Origin: Humulus lupulus
Taxonomy: Eukaryota; Streptophyta; Magnoliopsida; Rosales; Cannabaceae
DNA length: 64,000 nt
Direction: 5' to 3'
Assembly: GCF_963169125.1 (NCBI RefSeq)
Contig: NC_084796.1
Coordinates: 87,714,888-87,778,887 of the forward strand
A program made the position numbers and the translations under genes. This document shows positions 44,591 through 58,095 of this stretch, piece by piece; the first letter of the stretch is position 1, and every line of letters starts with the position of its first letter. The notes under the pieces were generated by a model. It saw only the letters and a program-made list of their open reading frames with translations, made no database searches and was not told the origin of the DNA.

Positions 44591-47500
44591 TTACCTGACC
44601 AGCTCGGGATACTGACTCTGCATATCTGACTCAAGCTCCCAGGTCGCCTCCTCGGCCTTGTTGTTCCTCCATAATACCTTAACCAAAGGTATAGTTTTAT
44701 TGCTCAAGACCTTGTCCTTTCTGTCTAGTATATGGACTGGCTGTTCCTCATAGGAGAGATTTGCCTCAAGCTCCAGATTTTCATAACTCAACACATGAGT
44801 CACATCTTATACATACCTCCAAAGATCTGGAAAATGAAATACATTATGCACGGCCGACAATGCCGGTGGTAAGGCCAGCCTATAGGCCACCTGACCAATG
44901 CTCTCCAGGATCTCAAATGGACCTACAAATCTAGGGCTCAGCTTGCCCTTCTTCCCAAATCTTCTCACCTCTTTCCATGGCGAGACTCTAAGGAAGATAT
45001 AGTCTCCCACCTAGAACTTCAGGTTCCCTCATTTAGGATATGAAAACTTTTCTGCCTACTTTGAGAAGCGAGCATTCGAGCTCTAATCTTCTAAATGGCC
45101 TCATTAGTCCTCTGAACTGCCTCAAGACCCAAGTATCTCCTTTCTCATGTCTCATCCCAATGAATGGGAGATTTTCATTTCCTACCATACAACATCTCAT
45201 AAGAAGCCACCCCAATGGTCGACTGATAGCTATTGTTGTAGGAAAACTCTATTAAAGGTAGATACTTACTCCAGGACCCACCAAAGTCCAGCACACATGC
45301 ACGTAGCATGTCCTCTAATATCTGGATCATCCTCTCAGATTGTCCATCTGTCTGAGGATGATAAGCAGTACTGAACTTCAATTGTGTACCCATGGCCTTC
45401 TACAAACTTCCCCAGAACTGAGAAGGGAATGTAGGGTCCCAATCTAACATGATCGACCTCGGTGCCCCATGAAGGCGTACAATCTTTCTCACGTAGAGAT
45501 CTGCGTACTGGTCAACTGTATAAGTAGTCCTCACTGGTAAGAAGTAAGCTGACTTGGTGTATCGATCCACAATAACCCAAATAGAATCATGTTGACCTAC
45601 AGTCCTGGTTAACCACACCACGAAGTCCATCATGATGTCCTCCCATTTCCACTTTGGGATGTCCAGAGGCTGTAATAGCCCTGCTGGCCGCTAATGCTCA
45701 GCCTTGACCTGTTGACATGTCAAGCACTTAGCTACATACTCTACCACATCCATCTTCATCCCAGGCCACCAATACAGTGATCTCACATCCTGATACATCT
45801 TTGTGGTGCCTGGATGCAAAGATTAAGGAGTAGTATGAGATTCATCCAGAATATCCCGCCTCATAGCAGTATCCATTGGAACACATATCCAATCTTTGTA
45901 TCTCAACAAGCCCATCTCTGACACTGTATAATCTCTAGATACTCCAGCTAACACATCCTCTCTGATCTTGGTCAGTGTGGATCACCCAACTGACCTTTCT
46001 TTATTCTCTCCAACATCGTAGACTGTAGCGTAATGTTGGCCAACTAGCCCACAAGAAACTCTGTGCCAGCTCTGGTCATATCCTCTGCTAACTCTCTGGA
46101 TATCAGCCTCGCACTAAAAGTTTGTCTCGGACCCTTCCAGCATAAAGCATCTAGTACCACGTTGGCCTTTCCTGGATGATACAAGATTTCACAGTCATAA
46201 TCTTTTACTAACTCTAGCCAACGCCTTTGTCTCATGTTCAGATATTTCTGTGTGGAGAAGTACTTCAGGCTCATGTGGTCAATAGAAATCTCACACTTCT
46301 CTCCATAAAGGTAAGGCCTCCATACCTTTAATGTGAAGACCAGTACTGCCAATTCCAAATCATGAGTGGGGTATCTCTGTTCATATTCTTTCAACTGACA
46401 TGAGGCATAAGCAATCACCTTCCCTAACTATATCAAAACACAACCCAAACCCTGATGTGAGGCATCACAGTATATCAAAAGCTTCTCCCGATCTGTTGGA
46501 AGACTCAGAACTGGAGCTGTAATCAATCTTTGCTTTAATTCATGGAAGTTGATCTCACACTTTTCTGACCACACAAATCTCTGATTCTTGCGTGTTAGTT
46601 CAGTCAATGAAGTGGAAATCTTTGAGAACCCTTCCACGAAATGCCTGTAATAACCAACCAATCCAAGGAAACTTCTAACCTTTGAAGCATTCTTTGGCCT
46701 TGGCCAATCCCCGACTTCCTCAATCTTGGCTAGGTCTACCTTAATCCCCTCATTACTTACAATGTTCCCAAGGAAAGTTACCTTAGGTAACCAGAATTCA
46801 CACTTCTTGAATTTTGAAAACAACTTGTGTTACCTCAGTCTCTGTAGAAACAACCTCAGATGTTGTTCATGTTCTGTCTCTGGCTAAGAATAAACCAGAA
46901 TATCATCGATGAAGACGATCACAAACTTGTCCAAATAATCCTTGAACACTCTATTCATCAAATCCATAAAAGCAGCTGGGGCATTAGTCAACCCAAAGGA
47001 CATAACTAAGAACTCATAATGCCCATATCTGGTGCGAAAAGAAATCTTCGTTATATCTTCTTCCTTGACCCTCAGCTGGTGATAGCCAGATTGAAGGTCT
47101 ATCTTTGAGAATACTATTTTACCTTGCAACTGATCAAACAGATCATCTATCCTTGGCAGAGGATACTTGTTCTTGATTGTTAACTTATTTAGTTCTCTGT
47201 ATTCAATACACATCCTCAGAGAACCATCTTTCTTCTTCACAAACAGAACTAGTGCACCCGACGGTGAGAAACTAGGTCTGATAAAACCTAAGTCTAACAG
47301 CTCCTGCAGCTGTACCTTCAGTTTTTTAATCCTACTGGGCCATCCTGTAAGGTGCTCTAGACACTGGCTCCATCACTGGTGCCAGTTCAATCACAAATTC
47401 AATCTCTCTGTGTGGTGGCAACCCTGGTAAATCTTCTAGAAACACATCCAGAATCTCACAGACTAGTATGGTCTCCTCTGGTCCCACTAGCATACGACCT

Positions 47501-49098
47501 CCTTGCAATAAATCTCTAGCCCTCATAACAGATATCATAGGTATACAGGGTCCATGCATAGTGCCAACAAACACAAAAGGATCCTCACCTTCAGGCTCAA
47601 AGGTTACCATTTTCCTTCTATAATCTACGGTTGTCCCATACTTCACCAACCAATACATACCAAGAATCATGTCAAAGTCGGTCATAACCAACTCAGTCAA
47701 CTCAACTGATAACTCTCTGCCCTCCAATGTCACTGGCAATGATCTAACTCATCTTCTGGATACTACTAGCTCCCCAGTGGGTAATAAGGTTCTCAACCCC
47801 ACAGCATAATAATGACATAGTCTACACAGTCTATTAATAATTCTACTAGCAACAAAAGAATGTGTAGCACCATAATCAATCAAAACAGTATAAGGGGTTC
47901 CAGTACTAAAAAGCTGACCTATAACTACTGAGGGACAAGCCTCAGCTTCTCCCTGAGCCAGTGCGAACACTCAAGCTGGGGCCGAGCTGTCCGCCTTTCT
48001 TGGCTCTTCCTTTCTTGCTCTCGGGAAATCTTTCTTGAAATGTCTCACTCTCCACATAAGAAGAAAGCATTTTCCCAACACTGCCCTAGATGGCTCCTCT
48101 TGCATCTAGGGCACTCAGGAAAAGTCCTCTAGGCCTCACTGCTACCCTGGCAGCCCATTGTAATACCACGTGGTCATCTGTCAGGGCCTAGAGCTGGGAA
48201 GGCATCAGGAGCCTTCCTCTTATGATCACTGGGGCCTCCGCCCCTACCTGAACCTAAAAATGGAGGTCCCACCCTCCTAGTGTCTATCCTGGCTGCACTG
48301 TCACGCCAAATCTTGTTCTCTACGCTCTCAGCTGTGAGCGCCTTCTTAACAACCTGTACATAAGTAGTAACTCTAGACACAGTGGTAATACAAACATCAT
48401 GGGCTATCCTGGGTTGTAGCCCCTAGAGAAACCTCTCCCTTCTTGTCCCATTAGTGGGCACCAGCTCCATTGCAAACTTTGCCAGTCTGTCAAACTATAG
48501 AGCATACTCAGTCACTAACAGACTTCCCTTAAAAATTTTGATGAACTCTTCAGGTTTTGCAGCCCTGATGGCATCATTATAGTACTTCTCATTGAACAGA
48601 GTCTGAAACTCTTCCCAACTCAGAGCATTAACATTTCTGGTCTGGGATATCACTTCCCACCAAATTCGGGCATCCTCCTGAAACATGTATGTGGCACAAG
48701 CCACCCTCTCATTACCAGACACCCTTATAAATTCAAGGATGGTGGTAACCATGCTCATCCATTGCTCAGCTTTAGCTGGATCTGCACTACCCTAAAAAAC
48801 TGGAGGGTGTTGTTTCCAAAACCTTTCATAAAGAGGTTCCCATTTATTCTCAGCCTCTGACGGCTGCTCAACTGTAGTGGTGCCTTTGGTAAAATGTTCC
48901 CTGCAAGAACCTATTGTTGTCTCATGAGGCGGATTCTTCTTCCTGCCTCATTACTCTGGCTTGTAAATCAGCAAATAGTTGCTGCCAGTTATCAGGAGCT
49001 GGCTGAGGGATCTGCCCCTGGTCATTTTTCTGACCCTGTCTGTCATTCTAGCCCTGATCTTCCTGGTCAGCTGATGAGTCTACCTGTCTTGGAAGCAT
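44591..49098 (-). pseudogene. gag-pol: D gag-pol polyprotein, decayed
   Basis: ATG at 49098 (MLPRQVDSSADQ), many stops. Gag core 48495-48758 (RIWWEVISQ, FNEKYYNDAI). Protease reads DYGATHSFVAS. RT 46884-47240 with FIDDILVYS, then a stop. RNase H 46428-46823 and 46044-46418. Integrase pieces 45175-45633 (PRTVGQHDSIW-like region, QTDGQSERMIQIL). Chromodomain-like tail 44591-44803 (PVHILDRKDKV, VKVLWRNN, ATWELESDM). All domains are present in the Tekay order but none is open throughout. Confidence 0.85.
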
Positions 49099-49305
49099 AC
49101 TATCAACTTATACCTTGCCGCAATAATCAATACGACCAGTTAGGTAGGGATACCTAAACCTATTTCCGCCTCATGGTCCCAGATTCAATAGAACTCATCC
49201 ATGTTCCACAATCATGCTAACAAACATATTGATTTATAAACATAGCATTTAACATTTAGCATTTAAGAATTAACAATGCTAATATGAATGTTCTAGCAAC
49301 ATCAG
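49099..49305 (-). other. D leader, left part
   Basis: Non-coding leader between gag and solo LTR E. The last five bases, ATCAG (49301-49305), are the target duplication of E. The leader continues at 61228-61351 and 62753-62825. Confidence 0.6.
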
Positions 49306-50899
49306 TGTAACGCCCTGGATAGCCAGGACCGTTACACTATGTGCTTATAAAGGTGCAAGACTTGCTAATCAAGTCATTTAGTTAGAAATGTGTTACTGAA
49401 ACCATAATTGAACTAGGGTTAAAAGATTTTGGTTACAAAAGTTACATTTCATATAATTTAACATTTTGTATATGGGATCCCAAAAGAAATAGAGTTTAAA
49501 AGACAGTTTACAAAATTCCAGACTATAAACATGTACTGGCTACTCTAAGGGCAAAACAGACATTTAGACTTCTCCCGTCCTGTACTACTCCTTGGTCGTG
49601 GCGACCAATCAGTTGACTATGTACATTCAGCCTCAAAGCTCTCCAACTCAGGACTGGTCCACCTTGCTCTTGCCTTTACCTGCACCACGTAGAACCCGTG
49701 AGTCGAGGCCCAGCAAGAAACCAGATAACGGAGCATAATCATCAATCAAACAACTCATAAAGCATAGTCATATATTCGGTAATCCATAACGCTCACACAA
49801 TCAGGCATACAGCAAACCAAGTTCATTAAATTAACATTAATGATCAATTCATATATTAACCAGAGTCGACGCCCTTAGGTCGCACCCCCTATTTATCCCA
49901 CTGACTCTGACCCGCTTAAACCAAGCTCAGTGAACATTAAGTTGTCCTCAGCTACCAGTGGCCGAGTCGCGCCCTGTGCGCAAATATTGATTCCGACACT
50001 CTTAGGTCGTTTATCATATGTCCCCATGGCATAATACCATCTATGACATCTTATACAAGCAAGGGGAACTCTTAGTCCCAACATAATCTCGTAACTGGGT
50101 ACAGTTTCTTACCTTTAGATTCTGATAGCTTGATTAGTAAAACCGACCCTCAAGCACAATCCCGTCCGAGCCCTAGCATACACCTAGTCACAGCCATAAA
50201 TTAGAACCATCACTAAACTTAAATTTCAAAACCTAACCTCGGAACCAATCCCGAGTCCTCGGGAAGCCCTAATTCCACCAAACAAGGTGGTGGAATCAAA
50301 CCCCAAGCCCCTGGGCAAAAACCCTAAGAAATTATCCAAAAACCCCCCTTCTAGAAACAAGGTAGCGCTATAGCGCCACCAAGTGGGCATTGTAGCGCTA
50401 TAAACAGAGGCAAAAGAGCCCAGATAACCCAGGACTAGCGCTGTAGCGCCCAAAGGCTAGCGCTACAGCGCTAGTTACAGCATCAAAACACCCTCTGATT
50501 TCTCCTTCGATTTTCCTCGAACCAAAACCCACCGAAACTACTCCAAACCTCAACCATACACCAAAATTATCCTACCATCCCCTTCATCTCATCTCACACC
50601 ACCTAACAACACAAAACCTAGCCACATGCATCATCAAACAAAGAAAATATGGTTTGAACTCAAAAACTCAAGAACCCAACCAGAAACTCAGAACCAACCC
50701 TGCAACTAACTTGATCAAGCTCATAATTTTCTTACCTTTGATGGGGAATTCGACCCTAGGTTATCCTCCAACTTCCCAGCTTTCAACTCCTCAATTCCTC
50801 AAGCTTAGTTCCCTCAACTTCCACCAAAAAATCAAGTTTCATAAATCTGTTACAACAAAACTCAGAAACTCAAGAACAACCTTAAAACCTTACCTTAAT

Positions 50900-53192
50900 T
50901 GTAACGCCCTACTACCTTAGAGCCGTTACTTAGTGAGTTTAAATTAGAAATCGTGCTTTTGACTGACTCTAAGTGGTTTCTAAAACCAAAAGTGTGGATA
51001 AATCGGAATTTAAGGCTGTACTCTTTGAAAATGTTTAACTTCATTAAAACGTTAAATATAAAACATCTGGGATCCCAAAATAAGGTTTACAAAATATTTA
51101 CAACTCAAAATAGGTTTACACTTGATCAGTTATCAAAAGAATGATTTAATACAGCCATATACAAAATGCCCCCAACCAAAGCAGTCGGGCAGGCCGAACA
51201 TGTACGCGCCGCCCCCACGCTCTCCATACTCATGGCCGGTTGACTGACTCCTTGCTTTTACCTGCCACACGGAGCACCCGTGAGCCGAAGCCCAGCAAGA
51301 AAACCCAAATAGCACATAACATATGCAAATAATATCGCTGGCATAATTCACTGATAAATAAGAAAATCATCAATTTAAACAAACACGGCCATGCCGCCCC
51401 AGAGGCCTTACCAAAGCTTGGGGTCTCGGACATTACCGTAGGATAACTCATGTATCCCTTGGGTCCCACCCTCGCTTTAGCATCCCATGTGCTGAGCGTT
51501 GCTTCCGGCCCCACTGTCGTACCCGGCCCTTGCCGCTCTCGGCCTTGCCGTTCATTCAATTACAATCACACATATCATACATTATGAAATAACCATTCAA
51601 ACATACAATAGTTTATCTAAGATTACACATTTGCGCACAATACAAGCTAGGGCCGTGCCCAACCATCACACAGTGGGGCCATGCCCTAAACTCGGGTGTT
51701 ACGGTTTTCTTACCTTTAGATTCAGTAGCCTTGATCAACCGGACTCCTTGAGCACGATCCTACCCGAGCCCTAGCGCTTACCTAAGCAAAATCCACAAGT
51801 CAAAGTTATCACCAATCCTCAAGTCCAAAACCTAGCCTCGGGACTAATCCCGAGCCCCCGGGAAGTCCTAGATCCCCAAAACAAAGTGGCGGAATCGAGC
51901 CCCGAACCCTAGGTCAAAATCCCTTCACAAAAGCCCAAAAATCCCCTCTGTGAACAGTGCAGCGCTACAGCGCTCAAAAGGTAGCGCTGTAGCGCTACAA
52001 GCAGAACCACCCTCACCAGACAGGGGCTAGCTACAGCGCCCCCTGCCTAGCGCTGTAGCGCTAGCTGCAGCAGACCAAAACCGAAAATCGCATCTTGCGA
52101 TTTTCTTCCCCCATTTCGACCCCAAACTTGCCCAACTCTTTCTCAAGCCCAAAAACAAACTTATACACACCACACACTCATCCCAAGCACCCCATGAACT
52201 CAATCCCAAGCTCAAGCAACCCACAATTCAAAATCTAACCCAATAAACCCAAAAACCAGAAAATCACTCAAACAACAAGGATAGGGTCTTAGAAATCATA
52301 CCGTGGGTGGAATTTCGACCTTGAACTGAAACCTAGACCTCCTTGGCTTGCACCTTCACAACCTTGACCTGTTTTCCCCAAAAACCCCATCCATTTAGCT
52401 CAAAAACACAGTTCAAAACCAGCCAAAACCCTAAAACCGAAAATCTCAAGAACTTACCTCAAATCTCTGATTTGATCTTGCTAATCCCTTGCAAATCCAC
52501 ACCCTAGCTTACCACTGAGCTTCACCTCAAGAAAAAAATCAAAGAAAAAGGGTGGGAGAACCACAAACCAAATCTTCAAAGCCAACCCTTCAGCTTTCCC
52601 TCACTTTCTTTTCTCTTCTTTCTTTCTTTCTTTTCAGCCTATAATTTTCTCTACTAAATCCACTAAGTATAAAGGCCTTCTCTATTTTATCTCTTGCAAG
52701 CCTAATGACCAAAATACCCTCTCTTACCAATTCTAAGCCTTTATGTCCATAAAGGGCATTTTAGTCATATTACCCAAATTCCCACTAATTACTCAAGTGT
52801 TCCTAATAATTCCCGTTCGCTACCCAATACCTAATAAATCACCAAGTATATTCCCAAATTCTCGATTAACTCCCCAGGCTTAACCCAAGCCTGGTACAGG
52901 TTCCCGCTTTGAGTTTCCGCTAACCCGCTCGTTCTAGGATCGTCTCGAGTCATAGATCACAGGTATCAACATAGTCATGCCCAACATGGCCAAATTACAA
53001 ATATGCTCAATCAGGTCTACATGCATATTAATTCACATAATCATGCACCACAATTAATCACATAATCATAAAACGTGCACTAAATCATAATCATGCATAA
53101 AACCCATTAAAGACCCACACAGAATTCCATTATGCCCTCCAGGCACGCTATCTCAGGCCCTAAGCCTTAATACTGAATTTTGGGTCGTTACA
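50900..53192 (-). repeat. 3' LTR of F
   Basis: Plus view TGTAACGCCCTACTACC to GGGTCGTTACA. Features: TGGGATCCCA (51068-51077), conserved block near 51255-51305, and two GC-rich hairpins at 51961-52073. A purine tract follows on the minus strand (GAGGAGGGGATAG, 53194-53206). Confidence 0.95.
51961..52073. repeat. Two AGCGCT hairpins in the F LTR
   Basis: AGCGCTACAGCGCT (51961-51974) and its exact reverse complement AGCGCTGTAGCGCT (51983-51996) are 8 nt apart. About 30 nt further a second pair of the same words follows (damaged by a 2-bp loss here, intact at 59221-59263 in the other LTR). Confidence 0.85.
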
Positions 53193-53228
53193 ACTATCCC
53201 CTCCTCATGAAAATTTCATCCTCGAAAT

Positions 53229-54020
53229 TTACTTGAACAACTCGGGATACCGCTCCCGCATATCCGATTCCAGTTCCCATGTCACCTCTTCGACCTTGTT
53301 ATTCCTCCACAATACTTTAACCAAGGCGATTGTCTTGCTCCTCAAGACCTTGTCCTTCCTATCAAGGATCTGAACAGGCTTTTCTTCGTACGATAAATCC
53401 CGATCCAACTCCAAGTTCTCATAGCTCAACACATGAGTAGTGTCTGAAACATACTTCCGGAGCATGGATACATGAAACACGTCATGAACCCCTGATAGAG
53501 CTGGAGGCATTGCTAACCGGTAAGCCACCTCCCCAACTCGTTCCAGAACCTCAAATGGACCAACAAACCTGGGACTCAGCTTGCCTCGAACGCCAAATCG
53601 TTTTACTCCTCTCAGGGGTGAAACCCTGAGGAATACATGATCACCAACCTGAAATTCCACGCTCCTGCGTTTCCGGTCTGAATAACTCTTCTGGCGACTC
53701 TGGGAGGCGAGCATACGAGCTCTAATCTTTTCAAGTGCCTCATTGGTCCTCTGAACCATCTCAGGACCTAAATACCTTCTCTCCCCTGCCTCCTCCCAGT
53801 GAATCGGTGATCTGCACTTTCTTCCATACAGCATCTCATACGGAGCCACTCCGATAGTCGCCTGATAACTATTATTGTACGAGAACTCAATCAGAGGGAG
53901 ATACTTACTCCAAGATCCCTCAAAATCCAACACACACGCTCGTAACATGTCCTCCAGTATCTGAATTGTCCTCTCAGACTGCCCATCCGTCTGAGGATGA
54001 TAAGCGGTACTAAACCGAAG
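53229..54020 (-). CDS. pol: F integrase C-terminal part and chromodomain-like tail
   Basis: In the same frame as the upstream ORF, separated only by the TAG at 54021-54023. It holds the glutamate region of the integrase core (QTDGQSERTIQILEDM), NNSYQATIGVAPYEMLYG, the GPFEVLERVGEVAYRL beta-rich part and the tail VKVLWRNN, TWELESDM, RYPELFK. Integrase inserts the cDNA. Chromovirus tails are thought to recognise heterochromatin marks. 263 codons open, no other damage seen. Confidence 0.88.
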   Translation of the reverse strand, partial: LRFSTAYHPQTDGQSERTIQILEDMLRACVLDFEGSWSKYLPLIEFSYNNSYQATIGVAPYEMLYGRKCRSPIHWEEAGERRYLGPEMVQRTNEALEKIRARMLASQSRQKSYSDRKRRSVEFQVGDHVFLRVSPLRGVKRFGVRGKLSPRFVGPFEVLERVGEVAYRLAMPPALSGVHDVFHVSMLRKYVSDTTHVLSYENLELDRDLSYEEKPVQILDRKDKVLRSKTIALVKVLWRNNKVEEVTWELESDMRERYPELFK

Positions 54021-57000
54021 CTACGTGCCCATAGCCTTCTGCAGGCTCTTCCAAAACTTGGAAGTGAAAGTGGGGTCTCTGTCGGATACTATCGACCTCG
54101 GAGCCCCATGAAGTCGAACAATCTCCTTTACATACAGCTCTGCATACTGATCCACAGTATAAGTCGTCTTCACAGGTAAGAAGTGGGTGGACTTCGTATA
54201 CCTGTCCACAATCACCCACACTGAGTCATGCTGACCCACGGTCTTTGGCAATCCTACCACAAAGTCCATGGCAATATCTTCCCATTTCCACTCGGGAATC
54301 CCTAGAGGCTGTAATAATCCTGCTGGCCTCTGATGTTCCGCCTTAATTTGCTGACAGGATAAGCATCTAGCCACATAGTCCACCACGTCCCTCTTCATGC
54401 CTGACCACCAATACAAAACCTTCAGGTCATGGTACATCTTCGTAGAACCTGGGTGTAAAGAGTAGGGAGTGGTATGAGACTCATCCAGAATCTCTCGCCG
54501 AATGTCTGGATCAATCGGAACGCAAATCCGTCCTTTGTACTTCAACAAACCCATCTCAGAAATAGAGAAGTCCTTAGTTGCTCCCGTTAGGACATTCTCC
54601 CTACATTCAATTAACTGGGGGTCCTTTCCCTGTGCTTCCTTAATCTTCTCAAGGAGCGTTGACTGAAGAGTAATGTTGGCTAACCTGCCAACCACTAGCT
54701 CTATACCTGCTCTGGTCATCTCTCCTGCTAGTCTGTCAGATATCTGCCTCGAACTATACAACTGTCCTGGGCCCCTCCGGCTCAATGCATCAGCCACTAC
54801 ATTAGCCTTCCCAGGATGGTACAGGATATCACAATCGTAATCCTTTACCAGCTCTAGCCACCGTCTCTGGCGCATATTCAAGTCCTTCTGGGTAAAGAAA
54901 TACTTTAGACTTTTGTGATCAGTGAATATCTCGCACCTCTCTCCATACAGATAGTGTCTCCAAATCTTAAGTGCGAAAACCACCGCAGCTAACTCCAGGT
55001 CATGCGTGGGATATCTCTGCTCGTACTCCTTTAATTGCCTTGATGCGTACGCTATCACTTTCCCAGCCTGCATCAACACGCATCCCAGACCCTGTCTAGA
55101 AGCATCACAGTAGACCACAAACTTCTCATCGTCTGTTGGCAGGCTCAGCACTGGTGCAGTAATCAACCGTCGTTTCAACTCTTTAAAGCTATTCTCACAT
55201 CGATCTGTCCACACATACTTGGTCTTCTTCCTTGTCAATTCTGTCAATGGAGTAGCAATCCTGGAGAACCCCTCTACAAATCGCCTGTAGTAACCTGCTA
55301 GCCCAAGGAAACTTCTAACTTCAGGAACATTGCTGGGTCTAGGCCAATCTCTTACTGCTTCCGTCTTGCTTGGGTCGACCAGTAACCCATCCTTACTAAT
55401 AATATGGCCTATAAATGAAACTTGCGATAACCAAAACTCGCATTTGCTAAACTTAGCATATAACTTATGCTCTCTTAACCGCTGCAACACCAGGCGCAGA
55501 TGATGCTCATGCTCTGTCTCTGACTGGGAGTATACCAGGATATCATCAATAAACACAATCACGAACTTGTCCAGGTAATCCTTGAAAATTCTGTTCATCA
55601 AATCCATAAATGTCGCCGGGGCATTGGTTAACCCAAAGGACATAACCAAAAATTCATAATGCCCATACCGTGTCCGAAATGCAGTCTTTGGTATGTCCTC
55701 TTCTCTGATCCTCAACTGATAGTAGCCTGATCGGAGATCAATCTTCGAAAATACTATACTCCCCTGAAGCTGATCAAATAAATCGTCGATCCTAGGCAAT
55801 GGGTACTTGTTCTTGATGGTCAACTTATTCAACTCCCTGTAATCGATGCACATCCTGAGCGATCCATCCTTTTTCTTAACAAATAAAACTGGAGCACCCC
55901 ATGGCGAGAAACTCGGTCTGACAAACCCCAAATCCAGTAGTTCCTGCAGTTGAATCTTCAATTCCTTTAATTCTGCCGGAGCCATTCTGTAAGGTGCCTT
56001 GGATACTGGCTCTGCTCCCGGAGCCAACTCTATGACGAACTCAATCTCCCGCTGTGGCGGCAACCCCGGCAGATCCGCTGGAAACAAGTCTGGAAACTCG
56101 CAGACAACTCTGGTTTCATTCGGTCCCACTGCCGCCGCCTTGGAGGAATCTACTATACTTGCTAGGAATCCTATGCAACCCTCCTGCATCAGGTCACTAG
56201 CCTTTAGTGCCGAGATCATAGGTACCCGTGGTCCATCCACCGTTCCCACGAACACAAAGGGTGCCTCGCCCTCCGGTTCAAAGGTCACCATTCGTCGCCT
56301 ACAATCAATGGTTGCTCCATACCGCGTCAACCAATCCATCCCTAATATTATATCAAAATCGTCCATCTCTAGTTCAATCAAGTCAACAAACAATTCTCTA
56401 CCGTCTACCACTACTGGTAAGGCTCTAACCCACCTCCTAGAGACTACCAGCTCTCCTGTAGGCAATATAGTCTGAAAACCCCTAGCATACAAAATACTAG
56501 GTCTACACAGCTGATCAATTACCCTAGCAGAAACAAATGAGTGCGTAGCACCAGAATCAATCAATGCAGTAAACAAGGATCCAGCGCTAAAAATCTGACC
56601 TGTGACCACTGAAGGACTGGCCTCAGCCTCAGTCTGAGTCAAGGTGAAAACCCTAGCAGGTGCGAGGCTGTCTCCCTGCCTAGGCTCCTCCTTCTTAGCC
56701 TGTGGGCAATCTTTCTTCAAGTGACTGGTGCTCCCACAAACAAAGCATGCCCTGGTCCGGCACTCGCCCTGATGGCGTCGCCTGCATCGAGGACACATCG
56801 GAAGGCTTCTCCAGCTGTCATTTCCGCTCTGGCGGCCACCCACAGAACCGCAAACCCTCCGGTCATAACCATAAGGAGCAAATGAGTCTGGTACTCTCCT
56901 CTTCTGCTCACTGGGGCCGCTACCCCGACTAGGCCCAGAAGAAGAAGGCACTACTCTCCTGGTTTCACACCTAGTCGCGCCCTCCTTCCAGATCTGATCC

Positions 57001-57773
57001 TCAGCCCTCTCAGCAGTGAGGGCCTTGTCTACCACTTGTGCATAGGTAGACTCTGGAGTCATTGTGATACTCACGTCACGGGTGATCATTACATTTAATC
57101 CCCGTATAAATCTGTCCCTTCTGGCCGCATCAGTTGGCACTAGCTCTGGCGCAAACTTCGCCAATCTGTCGAATACCAGGGCGTACTCGGTGACGGATAA
57201 CCTGCACTGAGTCAAGTTGTTGAACTCATCCGCCTTCGCAGCTCGGACGGCTACGCTGTAGTATTTCTCGTTAAAAATGCCCTTGAACTCTTCCCAAGTC
57301 ATAGTAGCAGTATCCCTTCGCTGCCCTACTACCTCCCACCATATTCGTGCATCATGTCTAAGCATATAACTGGCACAATCAACCCTATCCCTTCCTTCAA
57401 CCCTCATGAAGTCCAGGATTACCGACATTGTACTCATCCACTGCTCAGCCTGCAGTGGGTCTGCTCCCCCCTCAAAGGTAGGAGGCTGTTGTTTTCTGAA
57501 TCTTTCATATAGAGGTTCCAACCTGTTCCCAGTCACAGGTTGAACCGGAGCCGGTACCACACTAGGTGGTGGTATCACAGTGGCCGATGGAGGAGCTGGT
57601 TGCCTGTACTGACTAAGCTCATCCTCAGTTTTCTTCAACCTAGCCTCCATCTCTGCTAAGATCTGTTGCCAGTTTTGAGGAGCAGGTGGAGGGTCCTGCC
57701 CCCGGTTATCATCCTCGGCCTGAATGCCGCGGAGTCTCGATGATTGGCGAGGCATTGCACTAAATGCCTGCAA
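54021..57773 (-). CDS. gag-pol: F Gag-Pol polyprotein (Gag, protease, RT, RNase H, integrase N-terminal part)
   Basis: 1250 codons. The likely start is the second ATG at 57755 ([10 protein letters not shown]), as in G. Gag core [35 protein letters not shown]. Zinc knuckle [14 protein letters not shown] near residue 355. Protease [14 protein letters not shown] with [15 protein letters not shown] and FIDDILVYS. RNase [16 protein letters not shown] to ADALSRRG. Integrase zinc finger ([22 protein letters not shown]) and two core aspartates ([17 protein letters not shown]). It ends at a TAG where related copies read MGTQ, so one point change cuts the polyprotein before the third catalytic residue of integrase. 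Confidence 0.95.
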   Translation of the reverse strand: MQAFSAMPRQSSRLRGIQAEDDNRGQDPPPAPQNWQQILAEMEARLKKTEDELSQYRQPAPPSATVIPPPSVVPAPVQPVTGNRLEPLYERFRKQQPPTFEGGADPLQAEQWMSTMSVILDFMRVEGRDRVDCASYMLRHDARIWWEVVGQRRDTATMTWEEFKGIFNEKYYSVAVRAAKADEFNNLTQCRLSVTEYALVFDRLAKFAPELVPTDAARRDRFIRGLNVMITRDVSITMTPESTYAQVVDKALTAERAEDQIWKEGATRCETRRVVPSSSGPSRGSGPSEQKRRVPDSFAPYGYDRRVCGSVGGRQSGNDSWRSLPMCPRCRRRHQGECRTRACFVCGSTSHLKKDCPQAKKEEPRQGDSLAPARVFTLTQTEAEASPSVVTGQIFSAGSLFTALIDSGATHSFVSARVIDQLCRPSILYARGFQTILPTGELVVSRRWVRALPVVVDGRELFVDLIELEMDDFDIILGMDWLTRYGATIDCRRRMVTFEPEGEAPFVFVGTVDGPRVPMISALKASDLMQEGCIGFLASIVDSSKAAAVGPNETRVVCEFPDLFPADLPGLPPQREIEFVIELAPGAEPVSKAPYRMAPAELKELKIQLQELLDLGFVRPSFSPWGAPVLFVKKKDGSLRMCIDYRELNKLTIKNKYPLPRIDDLFDQLQGSIVFSKIDLRSGYYQLRIREEDIPKTAFRTRYGHYEFLVMSFGLTNAPATFMDLMNRIFKDYLDKFVIVFIDDILVYSQSETEHEHHLRLVLQRLREHKLYAKFSKCEFWLSQVSFIGHIISKDGLLVDPSKTEAVRDWPRPSNVPEVRSFLGLAGYYRRFVEGFSRIATPLTELTRKKTKYVWTDRCENSFKELKRRLITAPVLSLPTDDEKFVVYCDASRQGLGCVLMQAGKVIAYASRQLKEYEQRYPTHDLELAAVVFALKIWRHYLYGERCEIFTDHKSLKYFFTQKDLNMRQRRWLELVKDYDCDILYHPGKANVVADALSRRGPGQLYSSRQISDRLAGEMTRAGIELVVGRLANITLQSTLLEKIKEAQGKDPQLIECRENVLTGATKDFSISEMGLLKYKGRICVPIDPDIRREILDESHTTPYSLHPGSTKMYHDLKVLYWWSGMKRDVVDYVARCLSCQQIKAEHQRPAGLLQPLGIPEWKWEDIAMDFVVGLPKTVGQHDSVWVIVDRYTKSTHFLPVKTTYTVDQYAELYVKEIVRLHGAPRSIVSDRDPTFTSKFWKSLQKAMGT

Positions 57774-58080
57774 TCAGTGACACCGCTCATTAGGCATGAT
57801 GACAAGGTCCAATTTCCACCTCTCAATCTCAACAATAACCATGATCAATCGACCAAAATGACATACAATTATCATACAGCATACAACGGGCCTTGCCCTA
57901 GCATCATGCATATGTTATTACAATCATCATGCTCCTAATAATTCAAGCAGGCATACAAAGCATTCAATCACATATTCAAGAATATATCAATCGACCATAC
58001 CAAACCACCCTGAGTCGAGCTTTTCAATGGCAGCGTGCGTACATGTTCGGTCAATCACCAGAACCAATAAACCTTAGCTC

Positions 58081-58093
58081 GCTCTGATACCAA
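58081..58093 (-). promoter_or_regulatory. Primer binding site of F
   Basis: Minus strand TTGGTATCAGAGC, exact complement of initiator methionine tRNA, two bases from the 5' LTR. Confidence 0.92.
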
Positions 58094-58095
58094 GT

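Noticed and set aside
51230..51559. 109-codon ORF repeated almost identically at 58426-58755
   Set aside because: The two copies are the two LTRs of one young element, so similarity reflects recent duplication and not coding constraint.
55999..56475. 158-codon plus-strand ORF inside F
   Set aside because: It lies opposite the open gag-pol frame of F (protease region). The protein has no recognisable features and similar mirror ORFs occur at 21631 in G.
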